A DNA stretch of 64,000 nt from [Lactobacillus] rogosae. Its GTDB lineage: Bacteria; Bacillota; Clostridia; Lachnospirales; Lachnospiraceae. Under the pieces are notes generated by a model. The model worked only from the letters and a program-made list of their open reading frames with translations, did no database searches and was not told where the DNA came from. The stretch spans positions 1 through 64,000 of the forward strand of contig FONU01000006.1 in the NCBI GenBank assembly GCA_900112995.1. The letters are read 5' to 3'. Position 1 is the first letter of the stretch; the number at the start of each line of letters is the position of its first letter. Shown one piece after another: positions 9,201 through 17,659 of this stretch. A program made the translations under genes and the position numbers.

Positions 9201-10696
9201 GGATTAACAAATGTTGAAAATCTGTCTACAATCTCATTATTCTTAATCTTTACCGCACCTATCTCTATTACCCTGTCTACCAAAGCCGAAAATCCCGTTG
9301 TTTCCAGATCAAATACAACGAATTCCCCTTTAAAGTCCTGTCCAGCCGGATTAATTACTATCTTCCTGGTATCATCGACAAGATATGCCTCAACACCATA
9401 TATAACCTTAAAATCTAACTTCTCACCCTTTTTATTATACTTAAACTCCAGATCCTGCATAGTGTGATAAGCTTCCGTGAATGCCTGCACAACTCCGTGG
9501 TCAGTAATCGCAATTGCCTTGTGTCCCCAGCTTATCGCCTGCTTTATTATATCCTTGGCATAAGATACACCATCCATATCACTCATCTTGGTATGGCAGT
9601 GAAGCTCTACCCTCTTATGAAGTGATAAGTCATTTCTTACTGACCTGTTATCACTTCCTTTTCGTATTCCTGACACATTGGCTATAGTAATCTCCTGATC
9701 ATACTTATCCATTGAAGCTATGCCTTTTATCTTAAGAAAATTACCCTTTTTAATGAATTCATAAAGATCTGGAAGCTGTTCATTTCTTGCAAACATTTTC
9801 ACTACAATGCTGTCTGTAAAATCTGTAACAACGATAGATAATATAGTTCTTTCGTTTCTTATCTCTCTTGTTTCTATGCTTCTTATCATACCATTTATGA
9901 CAACTTCACCTATTGGCGATTCTATCTGTTCTATGGCAGTAACTTCATCGTCAAAGTCCCTTCCATATAATATATCTGTATTAGCTGGCTTTCTATAACG
10001 TGTAAGATCTTTTCCAGAAGCTCCTCTTTCATTAAAAAATGCAGCGGCTTTAGCTTTCTGTTCGGCATACTTTTTGTTCTTCTCTGCCCCATTATCGCTC
10101 TTGGCTTCTTCGCCTGCTGCCATAAAGTTATCTTCAATCTGCTTAATTCTAAGATTAAGCTTATGTTCATTTTCTTTCTCATAACGCTTCTCAAGCTTGG
10201 CAACATACTTATATTCAACATCTATCTCAAAGCCAAAACGGTTAAGAAATATAAGCTGAAAATATTCCTTAAGGTCATCTGCATAGGTTCTTGCAAGAAA
10301 TCCGTCCTCTAATGTAAGCACAAGCAGGTCATCCTTTTCAAACTCCCACGTTGAATTCTTTAAAAGATTATACTCAAGTGTCCAGTATTTCTCCAATTCA
10401 AATAATATGCTGTCATAATACACATCCATTATTGTCTGTGGCGTATACTGCTTTGACAGATTATATCTGTCTATAATTCTTACATCCATATTCTGTATAC
10501 GGAATATCTGCTTTTTAAGGGCATCTTCTACCCTGTATATTATCTTCTTGCTTATAACCCTGTCATTCTTTATGTATACTCTCGCCAATGAGTTCGTTGA
10601 TGTCTTGGATACTCTCGTAACCTCAACATTTTCCATATACATACCAATATCCTCTGGCAGTTTTAATGTCTTAAATACTTCAAAAAATCTACGCAT
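6242..10696 (-). CDS. polC: DNA polymerase III alpha subunit, Gram-positive type
   Basis: A replicative polymerase of 1484 residues, normal PolC length. The order seen is: N-terminal domain, OB fold (around 240-340), PHP domain (HCHTKMSDMDG), and an inserted 3'-5' proofreading exonuclease starting FVVFDLETTGF with HNAEFD and HRAVDDAEAT. A four-cysteine zinc site follows (CPEC...CPNCGHK), then the polymerase catalytic core with PDIDLNFS and a C-terminal helix-hairpin-helix and tau-binding end. It is the last gene of the rpsB-to-polC string, 36 bases after ispG, as in Bacillus (where proS lies between). Ribosome binding is AGAAGGTG upstream of ATG 10696. No clear terminator is visible after it. 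Confidence 0.98.
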   Translation of the reverse strand: MRRFFEVFKTLKLPEDIGMYMENVEVTRVSKTSTNSLARVYIKNDRVISKKIIYRVEDALKKQIFRIQNMDVRIIDRYNLSKQYTPQTIMDVYYDSILFELEKYWTLEYNLLKNSTWEFEKDDLLVLTLEDGFLARTYADDLKEYFQLIFLNRFGFEIDVEYKYVAKLEKRYEKENEHKLNLRIKQIEDNFMAAGEEAKSDNGAEKNKKYAEQKAKAAAFFNERGASGKDLTRYRKPANTDILYGRDFDDEVTAIEQIESPIGEVVINGMIRSIETREIRNERTILSIVVTDFTDSIVVKMFARNEQLPDLYEFIKKGNFLKIKGIASMDKYDQEITIANVSGIRKGSDNRSVRNDLSLHKRVELHCHTKMSDMDGVSYAKDIIKQAISWGHKAIAITDHGVVQAFTEAYHTMQDLEFKYNKKGEKLDFKVIYGVEAYLVDDTRKIVINPAGQDFKGEFVVFDLETTGFSALVDRVIEIGAVKIKNNEIVDRFSTFVNPQIPISFRIENLTGINDQMVMNSGTIEQILPDFIEFCKGCVMVAHNAEFDMSFIINNAEKMGIEFAPTYIDTVLLSQFLIPALHNYKLDTLTKHLNVVLDNHHRAVDDAEATAHIFLKLVQMLYERDIYTLDKLNEEGTLDDESIKKLHQYHCIILASNEMGRINLYRLVSASHLQYFNRFPKIPKSLVNKYREGLIIGSACEAGELFRAMVNGRSDAEIARIVNFYDYLEVQPIGNNSFMIEKEDYYVKDEEDLRDLNRRVISLGEKFDKPVVATCDVHFLNPEDEIYRRIIMAGKGFDDADNQPPLYLHTTEEMLSEFDYLGNDKAYEIVVTNTNKIMDMCEKISPVRPDKRPPVIENSDQMLRNICHNRAHEIYGPELPQIVTERLERELNSIISNGYSVMYIIAQKLVWKSNDDGYLVGSRGSVGSSLAATMAGITEVNPLSPHYLCPECFYVDFDSEEVKKFAGGAGCDMPDKVCPNCGHKLNKLGFDIPFETFLGFKGNKEPDIDLNFSNEYQSKAHAYTEVIFGKGQTFKAGTIGTVAEKTAYGYVLKYLEERGKVKRRCEIERIAEGCIDIRRTTGQHPGGIVVLPIGDEIHSFTPVQHPANDVKSGIVTTHFDYHSIDHNLLKLDILGHLDPTMIRMLQDLTGIDPLEIPLDSREVMSLFKDTSALGITPEDIGGCKLGALGIPEFGTDFAMQMLIDTKPQYFSDLVRIAGLSHGTDVWLGNAQTLLKEGKATISTAICTRDDIMIYLIQKGLESELAFTIMEKVRKGKGLTPEWEQIMREHGVPDWYIWSCNKIQYMFPKAHAAAYVMMAWRVAYCKVFYPLAYYCAYYSIRANAFDYEKMAMGRERLEYYINDYKAKKADGTISNVEDDELKDMRIVQEMYARGFEFVPIDIYKAKARSFQIIDGKIMPSFKVISKVGESAGESIEIAARDGEFLSKDDLRQRARIGQTVIEKLGELGLLDGMAESNQLSLFDVI

Positions 10697-10732
10697 CTTT
10701 AACCAACACCTTCTGCCAAAGGATAATAATAA

Positions 10733-11788
10733 TCAGTCTTTCCAATTATCTAATTCGTCCTTCAGCACTGCTAACAGTTTATCTTCTTCAAACTTCTTAA
10801 TTATTTCGCCATGCTTTATAAGAACACCACAGCCGTCACCACCTGCTATTCCTATATCAGCCTCCTTAGCTTCTCCAGGGCCATTTACAACACAGCCCAT
10901 AACAGCTATCTTAATATCAAGGTCATAGTTTCTAACAAGCTCCTCAACCTTTGAGGCAAGACCGATAAGGTCAATTTTAGTTCTTCCACAGGTAGGACAA
11001 GATACAACCTCAATACCACCTTTTCTTAAACCAAGTGTCCTAAGAATAAGCTTAGCTGCCTCTATCTCCTTTACAGGGTCATCTGTAAGTGAAACTCTTA
11101 TTGTATCACCTATGCCCTGTCCTAATATAAGCCCAAGACCTATTGATGACTTAATGCTTCCGCTGAATAACGTACCCGACTCGGTAATTCCAACGTGAAG
11201 CGGATAATTAGTCTTCCTTGCTATAAGTTCGTGTGCCTTAACACACATCATTACATCTGACGATTTAATGCTTATAACAAGATTATCATAACCAAGATCT
11301 TCTATAATCTTTACTTTATCAAGTGCACTCTCAACAAGTCCTTCGGCTGTAACACCGCCATATTTCTCTATAAGGTCTTTCTCAAGTGAACCACTGTTGA
11401 CCCCTACTCTTATAGGGATATTCTTAGCCCTGGCAGCATCTACAACAGCCTTAATCTTATCTGTTCCACCGATATTGCCTGGATTAATTCTTATCTTGTC
11501 AGCACCATTATTAATTGCCTCTATTGCCATTCTGTAATCAAAATGTATATCTGCAACCAATGGAATATGAATATGCTTCTTAATCTCCTTGATTGCTTTA
11601 GCGGCATTAATATCTGGAACTGTACATCTTATAATATCACAGCCTGCTTTCTCTAAAGCCAGTATCTGGCTGACAGTTGCCTCAACATCATCAGTTCTTG
11701 TGTTAGTCATAGACTGAATCATTATAGGATTGCCGCCACCGATTAACTTATTGCCTATTTTTACAACCTTTGTATTATCTCTATACAT
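10733..11788 (-). CDS. ispG: 4-hydroxy-3-methylbut-2-enyl diphosphate synthase
   Basis: IspG/GcpE converts methylerythritol cyclodiphosphate to HMBPP in the non-mevalonate isoprenoid pathway. It has a TIM barrel then an iron-sulfur domain. The cluster cysteines are visible in SCPTCGRTKIDL and MGCVVNGPGEA. Length (351 residues) is typical of the short bacterial form. I place the start at ATG 11788, which has GAGG 7 bases upstream; an in-frame ATG 12 bases earlier has a weaker site. It sits between rseP and polC, with dxr two genes upstream, so two steps of the same pathway share the transcript. Confidence 0.96.
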   Translation of the reverse strand: MYRDNTKVVKIGNKLIGGGNPIMIQSMTNTRTDDVEATVSQILALEKAGCDIIRCTVPDINAAKAIKEIKKHIHIPLVADIHFDYRMAIEAINNGADKIRINPGNIGGTDKIKAVVDAARAKNIPIRVGVNSGSLEKDLIEKYGGVTAEGLVESALDKVKIIEDLGYDNLVISIKSSDVMMCVKAHELIARKTNYPLHVGITESGTLFSGSIKSSIGLGLILGQGIGDTIRVSLTDDPVKEIEAAKLILRTLGLRKGGIEVVSCPTCGRTKIDLIGLASKVEELVRNYDLDIKIAVMGCVVNGPGEAKEADIGIAGGDGCGVLIKHGEIIKKFEEDKLLAVLKDELDNWKD

Positions 11789-11807
11789 ATTAAGCCTCAT
11801 TTCTTAA

Positions 11808-13292
11808 TTAAAAAAGTCCTCTTATATCTTTAAACATAACATATATCATAAGAACAAATAAGAATATCATACCAACAAAATGCACCATACCCTCGTGTTC
11901 TTTCTTGACCGGCTTGCCTCTTAATACTTCAAGTATAAGAAATACAAGTCTTCCGCCATCAAGTGCCGGTATTGGAAGAAGGTTCATAACGCCAAGGTTG
12001 GCACTTATAAGTCCTGCAAGATTTAAAAGATTAAGGATTACATAAAATGTTCCATCTGCCTTGCTTTCTTCTACAATATTACTCATAGCACTTACTGTTC
12101 CGACAGGACCAGAAAGATCATTAATCCCCACCTGTCCTGTAAACATCATTCCAAGGCTCTTAACTACAGTATTAACACTATATCCAACTTCCTTAAATGC
12201 ATAGCCGATTACTGATATAGGCGAAACCTTCTGTCTTGCCCCATAACTTGCAAAGCCTGTATAGTAATATTCATTCTCTACAGAATCCGGTGTCACATTT
12301 AACTGCATTGTACTACCATCTCTGTTTATTGTAATATCAACACTCTCGCCATTACACTGTCCTACAAGCTCAATAATCTTGGTACTTCCGTCAACTGCAA
12401 CGCCATTAACCGCTGTTATTATATCACCCTTCTTAATCCCAGCCTTCTGTGCTGGTGTTCCGTCAGATACGCCTGCTATTGTCCCATTCTGCTCTAAAGT
12501 AACACCCATCTGGTACTTCTGCTGTTTAACATATTCAGGAGTAAGAGTTGTTGTATATTTCTGTCCATCTCTTTCATATGTTATATTCATAGTATCATCA
12601 GCGTGGTACACCCTATAGAAAGAATAATCCCTGTAAAATGTTATCTTCTGGTTATTAACCTTTATAATCTTGTCACCTTCCTGAAGCCCTGCACTTACCG
12701 CTGGTGAATTATCATATACAACATCAACCATACAAGGGTCATAGCCTATACTTCCAATAATTACAACCGAGCAGACAAATGCCAGTATAAAGTTAAATAT
12801 TGGTCCAGCTGCTATAACTGCAATCCTTGCCCACACTGATTTATTAGCAAATGATTTGGACATATCATAGCCAGCTTCCAGTGCTTCCTGCTTTTTCTTC
12901 TCAGACATATAGCTTCCAGCCGATGTATTATCAGATGAATACCTTGAAGCATTTCCAAAGCCATTATCTTCTGCTGTTTTACCATTGCAAAAGTCATTAT
13001 CCAACTCGCTTCCAGATTTGCCAGTATTATTGCCTTCTGTTGCATCTTCCTGCTCATCATCATCTGCCTCTAAGAAATCCTCACCAAGCATTATACAGGC
13101 TCCACCAAAAGGAAGCAGCTTAAGACTATATTCTGTTTCACCTTTCTTAAAATGTATAAGCTTAGGTCCAAATCCAAGTGAGAATTCCACAACTGTAATT
13201 CCATTTGCCTTAGCTACAATAAAATGTCCAAACTCGTGTATAATTATGATTATGCTTAATACAAGTATCGCTAATATTATATTTATAACCAC
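11808..13292 (-). CDS. rseP: Site-2 (RseP-type) intramembrane metalloprotease with an acidic insert
   Basis: A zinc membrane protease. HEFGH (His19-Glu20...His23) in the first helix gives two zinc ligands and the catalytic Glu, and NLLPIPALDGGRL near the C-terminus gives the third ligand. Two PDZ domains lie between, seen by DNSPAVSAGLQEGDKI and DGTPAQKAGIKKGDII. The family commonly has 330-450 residues; this one has 494. Extra length comes from a polar acidic segment at about residues 75-135, in the loop after GEDFLE. It probably processes membrane-bound anti-sigma factors or signal-peptide remnants. It overlaps dxr by 10 bases. Confidence 0.95.
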   Translation of the reverse strand: MVINIILAILVLSIIIIIHEFGHFIVAKANGITVVEFSLGFGPKLIHFKKGETEYSLKLLPFGGACIMLGEDFLEADDDEQEDATEGNNTGKSGSELDNDFCNGKTAEDNGFGNASRYSSDNTSAGSYMSEKKKQEALEAGYDMSKSFANKSVWARIAVIAAGPIFNFILAFVCSVVIIGSIGYDPCMVDVVYDNSPAVSAGLQEGDKIIKVNNQKITFYRDYSFYRVYHADDTMNITYERDGQKYTTTLTPEYVKQQKYQMGVTLEQNGTIAGVSDGTPAQKAGIKKGDIITAVNGVAVDGSTKIIELVGQCNGESVDITINRDGSTMQLNVTPDSVENEYYYTGFASYGARQKVSPISVIGYAFKEVGYSVNTVVKSLGMMFTGQVGINDLSGPVGTVSAMSNIVEESKADGTFYVILNLLNLAGLISANLGVMNLLPIPALDGGRLVFLILEVLRGKPVKKEHEGMVHFVGMIFLFVLMIYVMFKDIRGLF

Positions 13293-14449
13293 TCTGCTCC
13301 TCCATTCTTCAAACGGTTTTCTATCATTTCATAGACTGTCTGTTCTGTTTCTAATATTTCGTCTACAGACGGATTATCAATATAACGTACTTCATTCATT
13401 GCATACTCTATAATATCAGGTATATCAAGATACTTTATCTTTCTGTCAAGGAACTTTGCAACTGCAAGCTCATTTGCCGCATTAAATGCTGTTGGAATGT
13501 TACCGCCCTTATCAGAAGCTGTATAAGCAAGCTTAAGTCCTTTAAATGTATCCATATCAGGCTTTTCAAATGTAATATTGCCAAGTTCAAAGAAATCCAC
13601 TCTCTTAGTGTTAAGCTCTCTTCTATGAGGATAATAGAGGGCATACTGTATAGGAAGGCGCATATCAGGACTTCCAAGCTGTGCCATTATTCCTCCGTCA
13701 ATGAATTCAACCATAGAATGTATTATGCTCTGTGGCTGTACAACCACTGTGACCTTAGATGATGGAACATTGAATAACCACTGTGCTTCCATTACCTCAA
13801 GGCCTTTATTAACCATAGTTGATGAGTCTATCGTTATCTTTCTTCCCATAGCCCAGTTAGGGTGGTTAAGTGCATCCTCAACTGTCACATTTACAAGGTC
13901 AGCTCTTTTCTTTCCTCTGAATGGACCACCTGATGCTGTAAGAAGTATTCTTTCAACCTCCTTAGGATATTCGCCGTTAAGTGACTGAAATATCGCTGAA
14001 TGTTCGCTGTCTACAGGATATATATTAACATTATTGTCCTTAGCAAGCTTCATTATAATATGTCCTGCTGTTACAAGTGTCTCCTTATTGGCAAGTGCAA
14101 TATCCTTATGTGCTTCAATTGCTTTAATCGTTGGAACAATGCCCATCATTCCAACAACGGCCGTAAGAACAATATCAGCTTCTTTATGTGTTGCCGCTTC
14201 TATAAGTCCCTCATCACCATACACTATCTTTACATCAATATCTGAAAGCAGAAGCTTTAACTCGCCCGCAAGCTTTTCAGTTCCAATACATACCAAAGAT
14301 GGTCTGAATTCCCTTACCTGTTCTGCTAATTCTTTCACTCTTGTTCCTGCTGCAAGTGCAACAACCTTTATATCTTTATTTCTTCTAATAACATCTAAAG
14401 TCTGAGTTCCTATTGAACCAGTCGAACCTAGAACTGATATTCCTCTCAT
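13283..14449 (-). CDS. dxr: 1-deoxy-D-xylulose 5-phosphate reductoisomerase
   Basis: Dxr makes methylerythritol phosphate from DXP with NADPH, the committed isoprenoid step. The N-terminal NADPH fold has GSTGSIGTQ. The central part has LANKETLV, PVDSEHSAIFQ, TASGGPFR and HPNWAMGRKITIDSSTMVNKGLE, which carry metal and substrate ligands. 388 residues is the normal length. It overlaps rseP at the 3' end and follows cdsA by 36 bases, within the conserved frr-uppS-cdsA-dxr-rseP order. Confidence 0.98.
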   Translation of the reverse strand: MRGISVLGSTGSIGTQTLDVIRRNKDIKVVALAAGTRVKELAEQVREFRPSLVCIGTEKLAGELKLLLSDIDVKIVYGDEGLIEAATHKEADIVLTAVVGMMGIVPTIKAIEAHKDIALANKETLVTAGHIIMKLAKDNNVNIYPVDSEHSAIFQSLNGEYPKEVERILLTASGGPFRGKKRADLVNVTVEDALNHPNWAMGRKITIDSSTMVNKGLEVMEAQWLFNVPSSKVTVVVQPQSIIHSMVEFIDGGIMAQLGSPDMRLPIQYALYYPHRRELNTKRVDFFELGNITFEKPDMDTFKGLKLAYTASDKGGNIPTAFNAANELAVAKFLDRKIKYLDIPDIIEYAMNEVRYIDNPSVDEILETEQTVYEMIENRLKNGGAEWL

Positions 14450-14485
14450 TATCTACACCCTTTCCTAATCTATACTATAGTAACT

Positions 14486-15298
14486 TTAAAGTCCTATACT
14501 GTTAAGCAGTATTATCGCCCAGTATACAACCGGTGCTGTGAATATTACGCTGTCAAATCTATCCATAATTCCACCATGTCCCGGAATTAATGTACCATAA
14601 TCTTTAACATTATAATTTCTCTTAATTGCAGATGCCGCCAAGTCACCAACTATTGACAATAACGCCCCTGCAAGGCTTGCTACTGCAAATGCCACAGACG
14701 AATTATCAATAACACCTGCCATTTTAGAACTTACTAAAGCTCCGTATACCGCACCGAGTATTGTTGCACCAATCACTCCGCCTATTGCACCTTCAACCGA
14801 CTTCTTAGGTGATAACACAGGTGCCATTTTGTGCTTTCCTATGCACACTCCTGTGAAATAAGCAAATGTATCATTTCCCCACGAAGCAATAAATATAAGC
14901 CACACAATAAATATTCCATTATCTGACATTCTTGTTTCATATATATAAGCTATCATCACGGTTACATATATGATTCCAAAGAATGCCCACATAACATTTT
15001 CCGCCTTATACTTTGGAAACGTGAATACATACACGCTCATCATAACAAGAAATGTTACTACAAGAATTAGCGTAGTATATCTATGCTCTGCTATGTTAAG
15101 GCTTATAAAATATGCTATTGTTGCCGCATATGCACATATTCCCAATGGTGTCTTTTGAAGATTGGTGACCCTTAACAATTCAAAATTACCTATAAGTGCT
15201 ACCATAAGACATACCGCATATAACAGCCAGCCACCAAAATACAATGATGGAACGGCAATTGCCACAAGGCATATTCCGCTTATTATCCTCTTTAACAA
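14486..15298 (-). CDS. cdsA: Phosphatidate cytidylyltransferase
   Basis: CdsA makes CDP-diacylglycerol, the precursor of acidic phospholipids. The 270-residue protein is almost entirely hydrophobic helices. It ends with the family signature region SAIKRNYNVKDYGTLIPGHG followed by GIMDRFDS. The start is TTG at 15298; a GGAGG that overlaps the end of uppS lies 8 bases upstream. The spacing to uppS is 3 bases, so they are coupled. Confidence 0.97.
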   Translation of the reverse strand: MLKRIISGICLVAIAVPSLYFGGWLLYAVCLMVALIGNFELLRVTNLQKTPLGICAYAATIAYFISLNIAEHRYTTLILVVTFLVMMSVYVFTFPKYKAENVMWAFFGIIYVTVMIAYIYETRMSDNGIFIVWLIFIASWGNDTFAYFTGVCIGKHKMAPVLSPKKSVEGAIGGVIGATILGAVYGALVSSKMAGVIDNSSVAFAVASLAGALLSIVGDLAASAIKRNYNVKDYGTLIPGHGGIMDRFDSVIFTAPVVYWAIILLNSIGL

Positions 15299-15301
15299 AT
15301 T

Positions 15302-16036
15302 CTATTCCTCCTTAACTCCGCCATATCTTCTGTCTCTTTTATTATATTTCTCACAAGCCTTAATAAGTTCTTCCCTATTAAAATCCGGCCAGAATACATC
15401 TGTAAAGTAGAATTCTGTATATGCAAGCTGCCATGGAAGATAATTAGAAAGTCTTTGCTCGCCACTAGTTCTTATCAAAAGATCCGGGTCAGGAATATCC
15501 TTTGTGTCAAGATTAGCATTTATCATAGCCTCATCTATAGCCTCTGGTGCAATCTTTCCCTCTTTAACATCCTGTGCAATCTTCTGGACGGCTCTTACAA
15601 TCTCATCTCTGCCACCATAATTGATTGCTATTGTGAAATTGAGTCCTGTATTATTCTTAGTCTTTTCTTCAAGATTATTAATACTCTCAACTATATCATC
15701 ACTTAATTCTTCCCTGCGTCCTATAACACGGCACCTTACATTGTTCTTCATAGACTTCTTGACACAATCTTTAAGATACTTTCTTAAAATGCTCATAAGA
15801 GTGCCTACTTCTTCTTCTGAACGCTTCCAGTTCTCTGTTGAAAAAGCATATACTGTAAAATATTGTATGCCAAGGTCATCTGCAACATACAACATATCTT
15901 CTACAACTTTACTTCCCTGCATATGTCCATATGTTCTTGGCATATGCTTCTTTTTAGCCCAGCGTCCATTACCATCAAGTATGACAGCAACATGAGCAGG
16001 TATCTTAAGCCCTAATTCCTCATTATATTTATCCAT
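15302..16036 (-). CDS. uppS: Undecaprenyl diphosphate synthase
   Basis: This cis-prenyltransferase makes the C55 lipid carrier for peptidoglycan. Motif HVAVILDGNGRWAKKK carries the catalytic Asp21 and the diphosphate-binding Arg. Further conserved parts are GH.QGSK, AFSTENW, INYGGRDEI and DPDLLIRTSGEQRLSNYLPW. At 244 residues it is family length. It is separated from frr by about 200 bases containing a triple repeat and a strong hairpin, so it may have its own expression control. Confidence 0.98.
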   Translation of the reverse strand: MDKYNEELGLKIPAHVAVILDGNGRWAKKKHMPRTYGHMQGSKVVEDMLYVADDLGIQYFTVYAFSTENWKRSEEEVGTLMSILRKYLKDCVKKSMKNNVRCRVIGRREELSDDIVESINNLEEKTKNNTGLNFTIAINYGGRDEIVRAVQKIAQDVKEGKIAPEAIDEAMINANLDTKDIPDPDLLIRTSGEQRLSNYLPWQLAYTEFYFTDVFWPDFNREELIKACEKYNKRDRRYGGVKEE

Positions 16037-16058
16037 ACATTACCCCACAGTCAATATT

Positions 16059-16130
16059 TTATAGTTTCATATATCGGTATCCTTATAACTTCATATTTAG
16101 ATACATTTATCATTTCATATATTATTATAT
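16059..16130. repeat. Three tandem 24-bp imperfect repeats upstream of uppS
   Basis: Units start at 16059, 16083 and 16107. Each begins TTATA/C, two or three variable bases, then TTCATAT, with a more variable second half (GGTATCC, AGATACAT, TTATAT). The exact 24-base period is seen by reading. They lie 23-94 bases upstream of the uppS start. Confidence 0.65.
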
Positions 16131-16193
16131 TTTTATATGCCAGATAGCATCATTATATTAATGTATATATAATATTATCCATATAACTTATTA

Positions 16194-16223
16194 GGAGGCT
16201 GTTGCTATAAACCAACAGCCTCC
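16194..16223 (-). terminator. Strong hairpin after frr
   Basis: An 11-bp perfect stem, GGAGGCTGTTG (16194-16204) with CAACAGCCTCC (16213-16223), has an 8-base loop, 15 bases past the frr stop. The T run on the minus strand is poor (TAATAAGTTAT). It may be a weak terminator, an attenuator or an RNA-stability element. Confidence 0.55.
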
Positions 16224-16237
16224 CCATATATTATTCA

Positions 16238-16789
16238 TTATACTGTAAGTATCTCAGAAGTCTTTTCTTCTATTGCCTTATCTATTAAAGCTATATATTT
16301 ATCTGTAAGCTTCTGAACATCATCTTCAAGATTCTTAGCTTCATCATCTGAAAGCTCTCCTGCCTTGTTCTCTTTCTTAACAGTATCATTAGCATCTCTT
16401 CTTACATTTCTTATGGCAACCTTAGCATTGTCACCCTTCTTCTTTACGTCCTTAGCAAGTTCTTTACGTCTTTCCTCTGTAAGTTCAGGGAATATAAGTC
16501 TTATTACCTTACCATCATTATTAGGTGTAAGTCCAAGGTCTGATACAAGAATAGCCTTTTCAATATCTTTAATAAGGCTTGCTTCCCAAGGCTGAATCTG
16601 AATCATTCTTGCTTCTGGAACAGAGATATTAGCCACCTGCTGAAGTGAAGTAGGTGTTCCATAATAATCAACCTTAATTTTATCTAATATATGTGGGTTA
16701 GCTCTTCCTGCTCTTATTGTTGTGTAGTCCTCTTTTAATGAGTCTACTGATTTCTTCATTTTATCTTCGTATTCTTTAATGTCACTCAT
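16238..16789 (-). CDS. frr: Ribosome recycling factor
   Basis: RRF splits post-termination ribosomes together with EF-G. The 183-residue length and the family landmarks are present: the SDIKEYEDKMKKSVDSLKEDYTTIRAGRANP opening (read here in parts), YYGTPTSLQQVANISVPEARMI in the middle and the long charged coiled-coil helices to the end. It follows pyrH by 62 bases, the near-universal pyrH-frr pair. Start ATG 16789 has GAGAG upstream. Confidence 0.98.
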   Translation of the reverse strand: MSDIKEYEDKMKKSVDSLKEDYTTIRAGRANPHILDKIKVDYYGTPTSLQQVANISVPEARMIQIQPWEASLIKDIEKAILVSDLGLTPNNDGKVIRLIFPELTEERRKELAKDVKKKGDNAKVAIRNVRRDANDTVKKENKAGELSDDEAKNLEDDVQKLTDKYIALIDKAIEEKTSEILTV

Positions 16790-16851
16790 TATATTTCTCT
16801 CTTTCTTAATATCTTTTATTATATAACTGAATATTACAATAAATCGGCAAA

Positions 16852-17559
16852 TTAATCAACAGTTACAATTGTTCCATTAAATTTACCTGAAAGTGCATTA
16901 ACAATGCTGTCTTTCTCATTAAGTCCAAATACCATAAGCGGCATCTTATTCTCCATACACATAACAGAAGCCGTCATATCAATTACGCCAAGATGCTTAT
17001 CAACAACATCTGTAATGGATATTTTATCATACTTCTTAGCTTTTGGATTGATCTTAGGGTCGCTGTCATATACGCCATCAATTGCCTTAGCTAAAAGTAT
17101 AGCATCTGCATCTAATTCAATGGCTCTAAGCACTATACCTGTATCTGTTGAGAAATATGGATGTCCTGTTCCACCTGCAAAGAATACAACCATCCCCTTT
17201 TCAAAATACTTATTAGCTCTATCCTTAGAGAAAAGCTTTGTCATACTTCCACACTCAAATGGTGTAAGTATATTAGTCTTAAGTCCCTGTGATCTGAATA
17301 TTTCTGATACATATATGCAGTTCATAATGGTTGCAAGCATACCAATCTGGTCAGCCTTTGTTCTGTCGATATTATCATTAGAACGTCCTCTCCAGTAGTT
17401 ACCACCACCAATTACAACACCTACATTAATGCCTTTGTCTATAATCTGCTTTACCTGTCCTGCTATATCCATAATTAATTCATCATCATAGCCTGACTTC
17501 TTATCACCTGATAAAGCTTCTCCACTTAACTTAAGAATTACTCTTTTAATGTCGTTCAT
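16852..17559 (-). CDS. pyrH: UMP kinase
   Basis: PyrH phosphorylates UMP to UDP for nucleic acid and cell-wall precursor synthesis. The 235-residue amino-acid-kinase fold shows VILKLSGEAL, GVVIGGGNYWRGR, the conserved ADQIGMLATIMN helix, FFAGGTGHPYFSTDTG and LLAKAIDGVYDSDPK. Start ATG 17559 has GGAGAAA upstream. In most Firmicutes pyrH directly follows tsf; here bactofilin and mcp genes intervene. Confidence 0.98.
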   Translation of the reverse strand: MNDIKRVILKLSGEALSGDKKSGYDDELIMDIAGQVKQIIDKGINVGVVIGGGNYWRGRSNDNIDRTKADQIGMLATIMNCIYVSEIFRSQGLKTNILTPFECGSMTKLFSKDRANKYFEKGMVVFFAGGTGHPYFSTDTGIVLRAIELDADAILLAKAIDGVYDSDPKINPKAKKYDKISITDVVDKHLGVIDMTASVMCMENKMPLMVFGLNEKDSIVNALSGKFNGTIVTVD

Positions 17560-17659
17560 ATTATTTCTCCATTCTTTATATATATTGTATTTTATCAGAG
17601 TACTAACTATTATCTTTACCGATTATTAACTGTTATTTCTTTATTATCTATAATATCTG

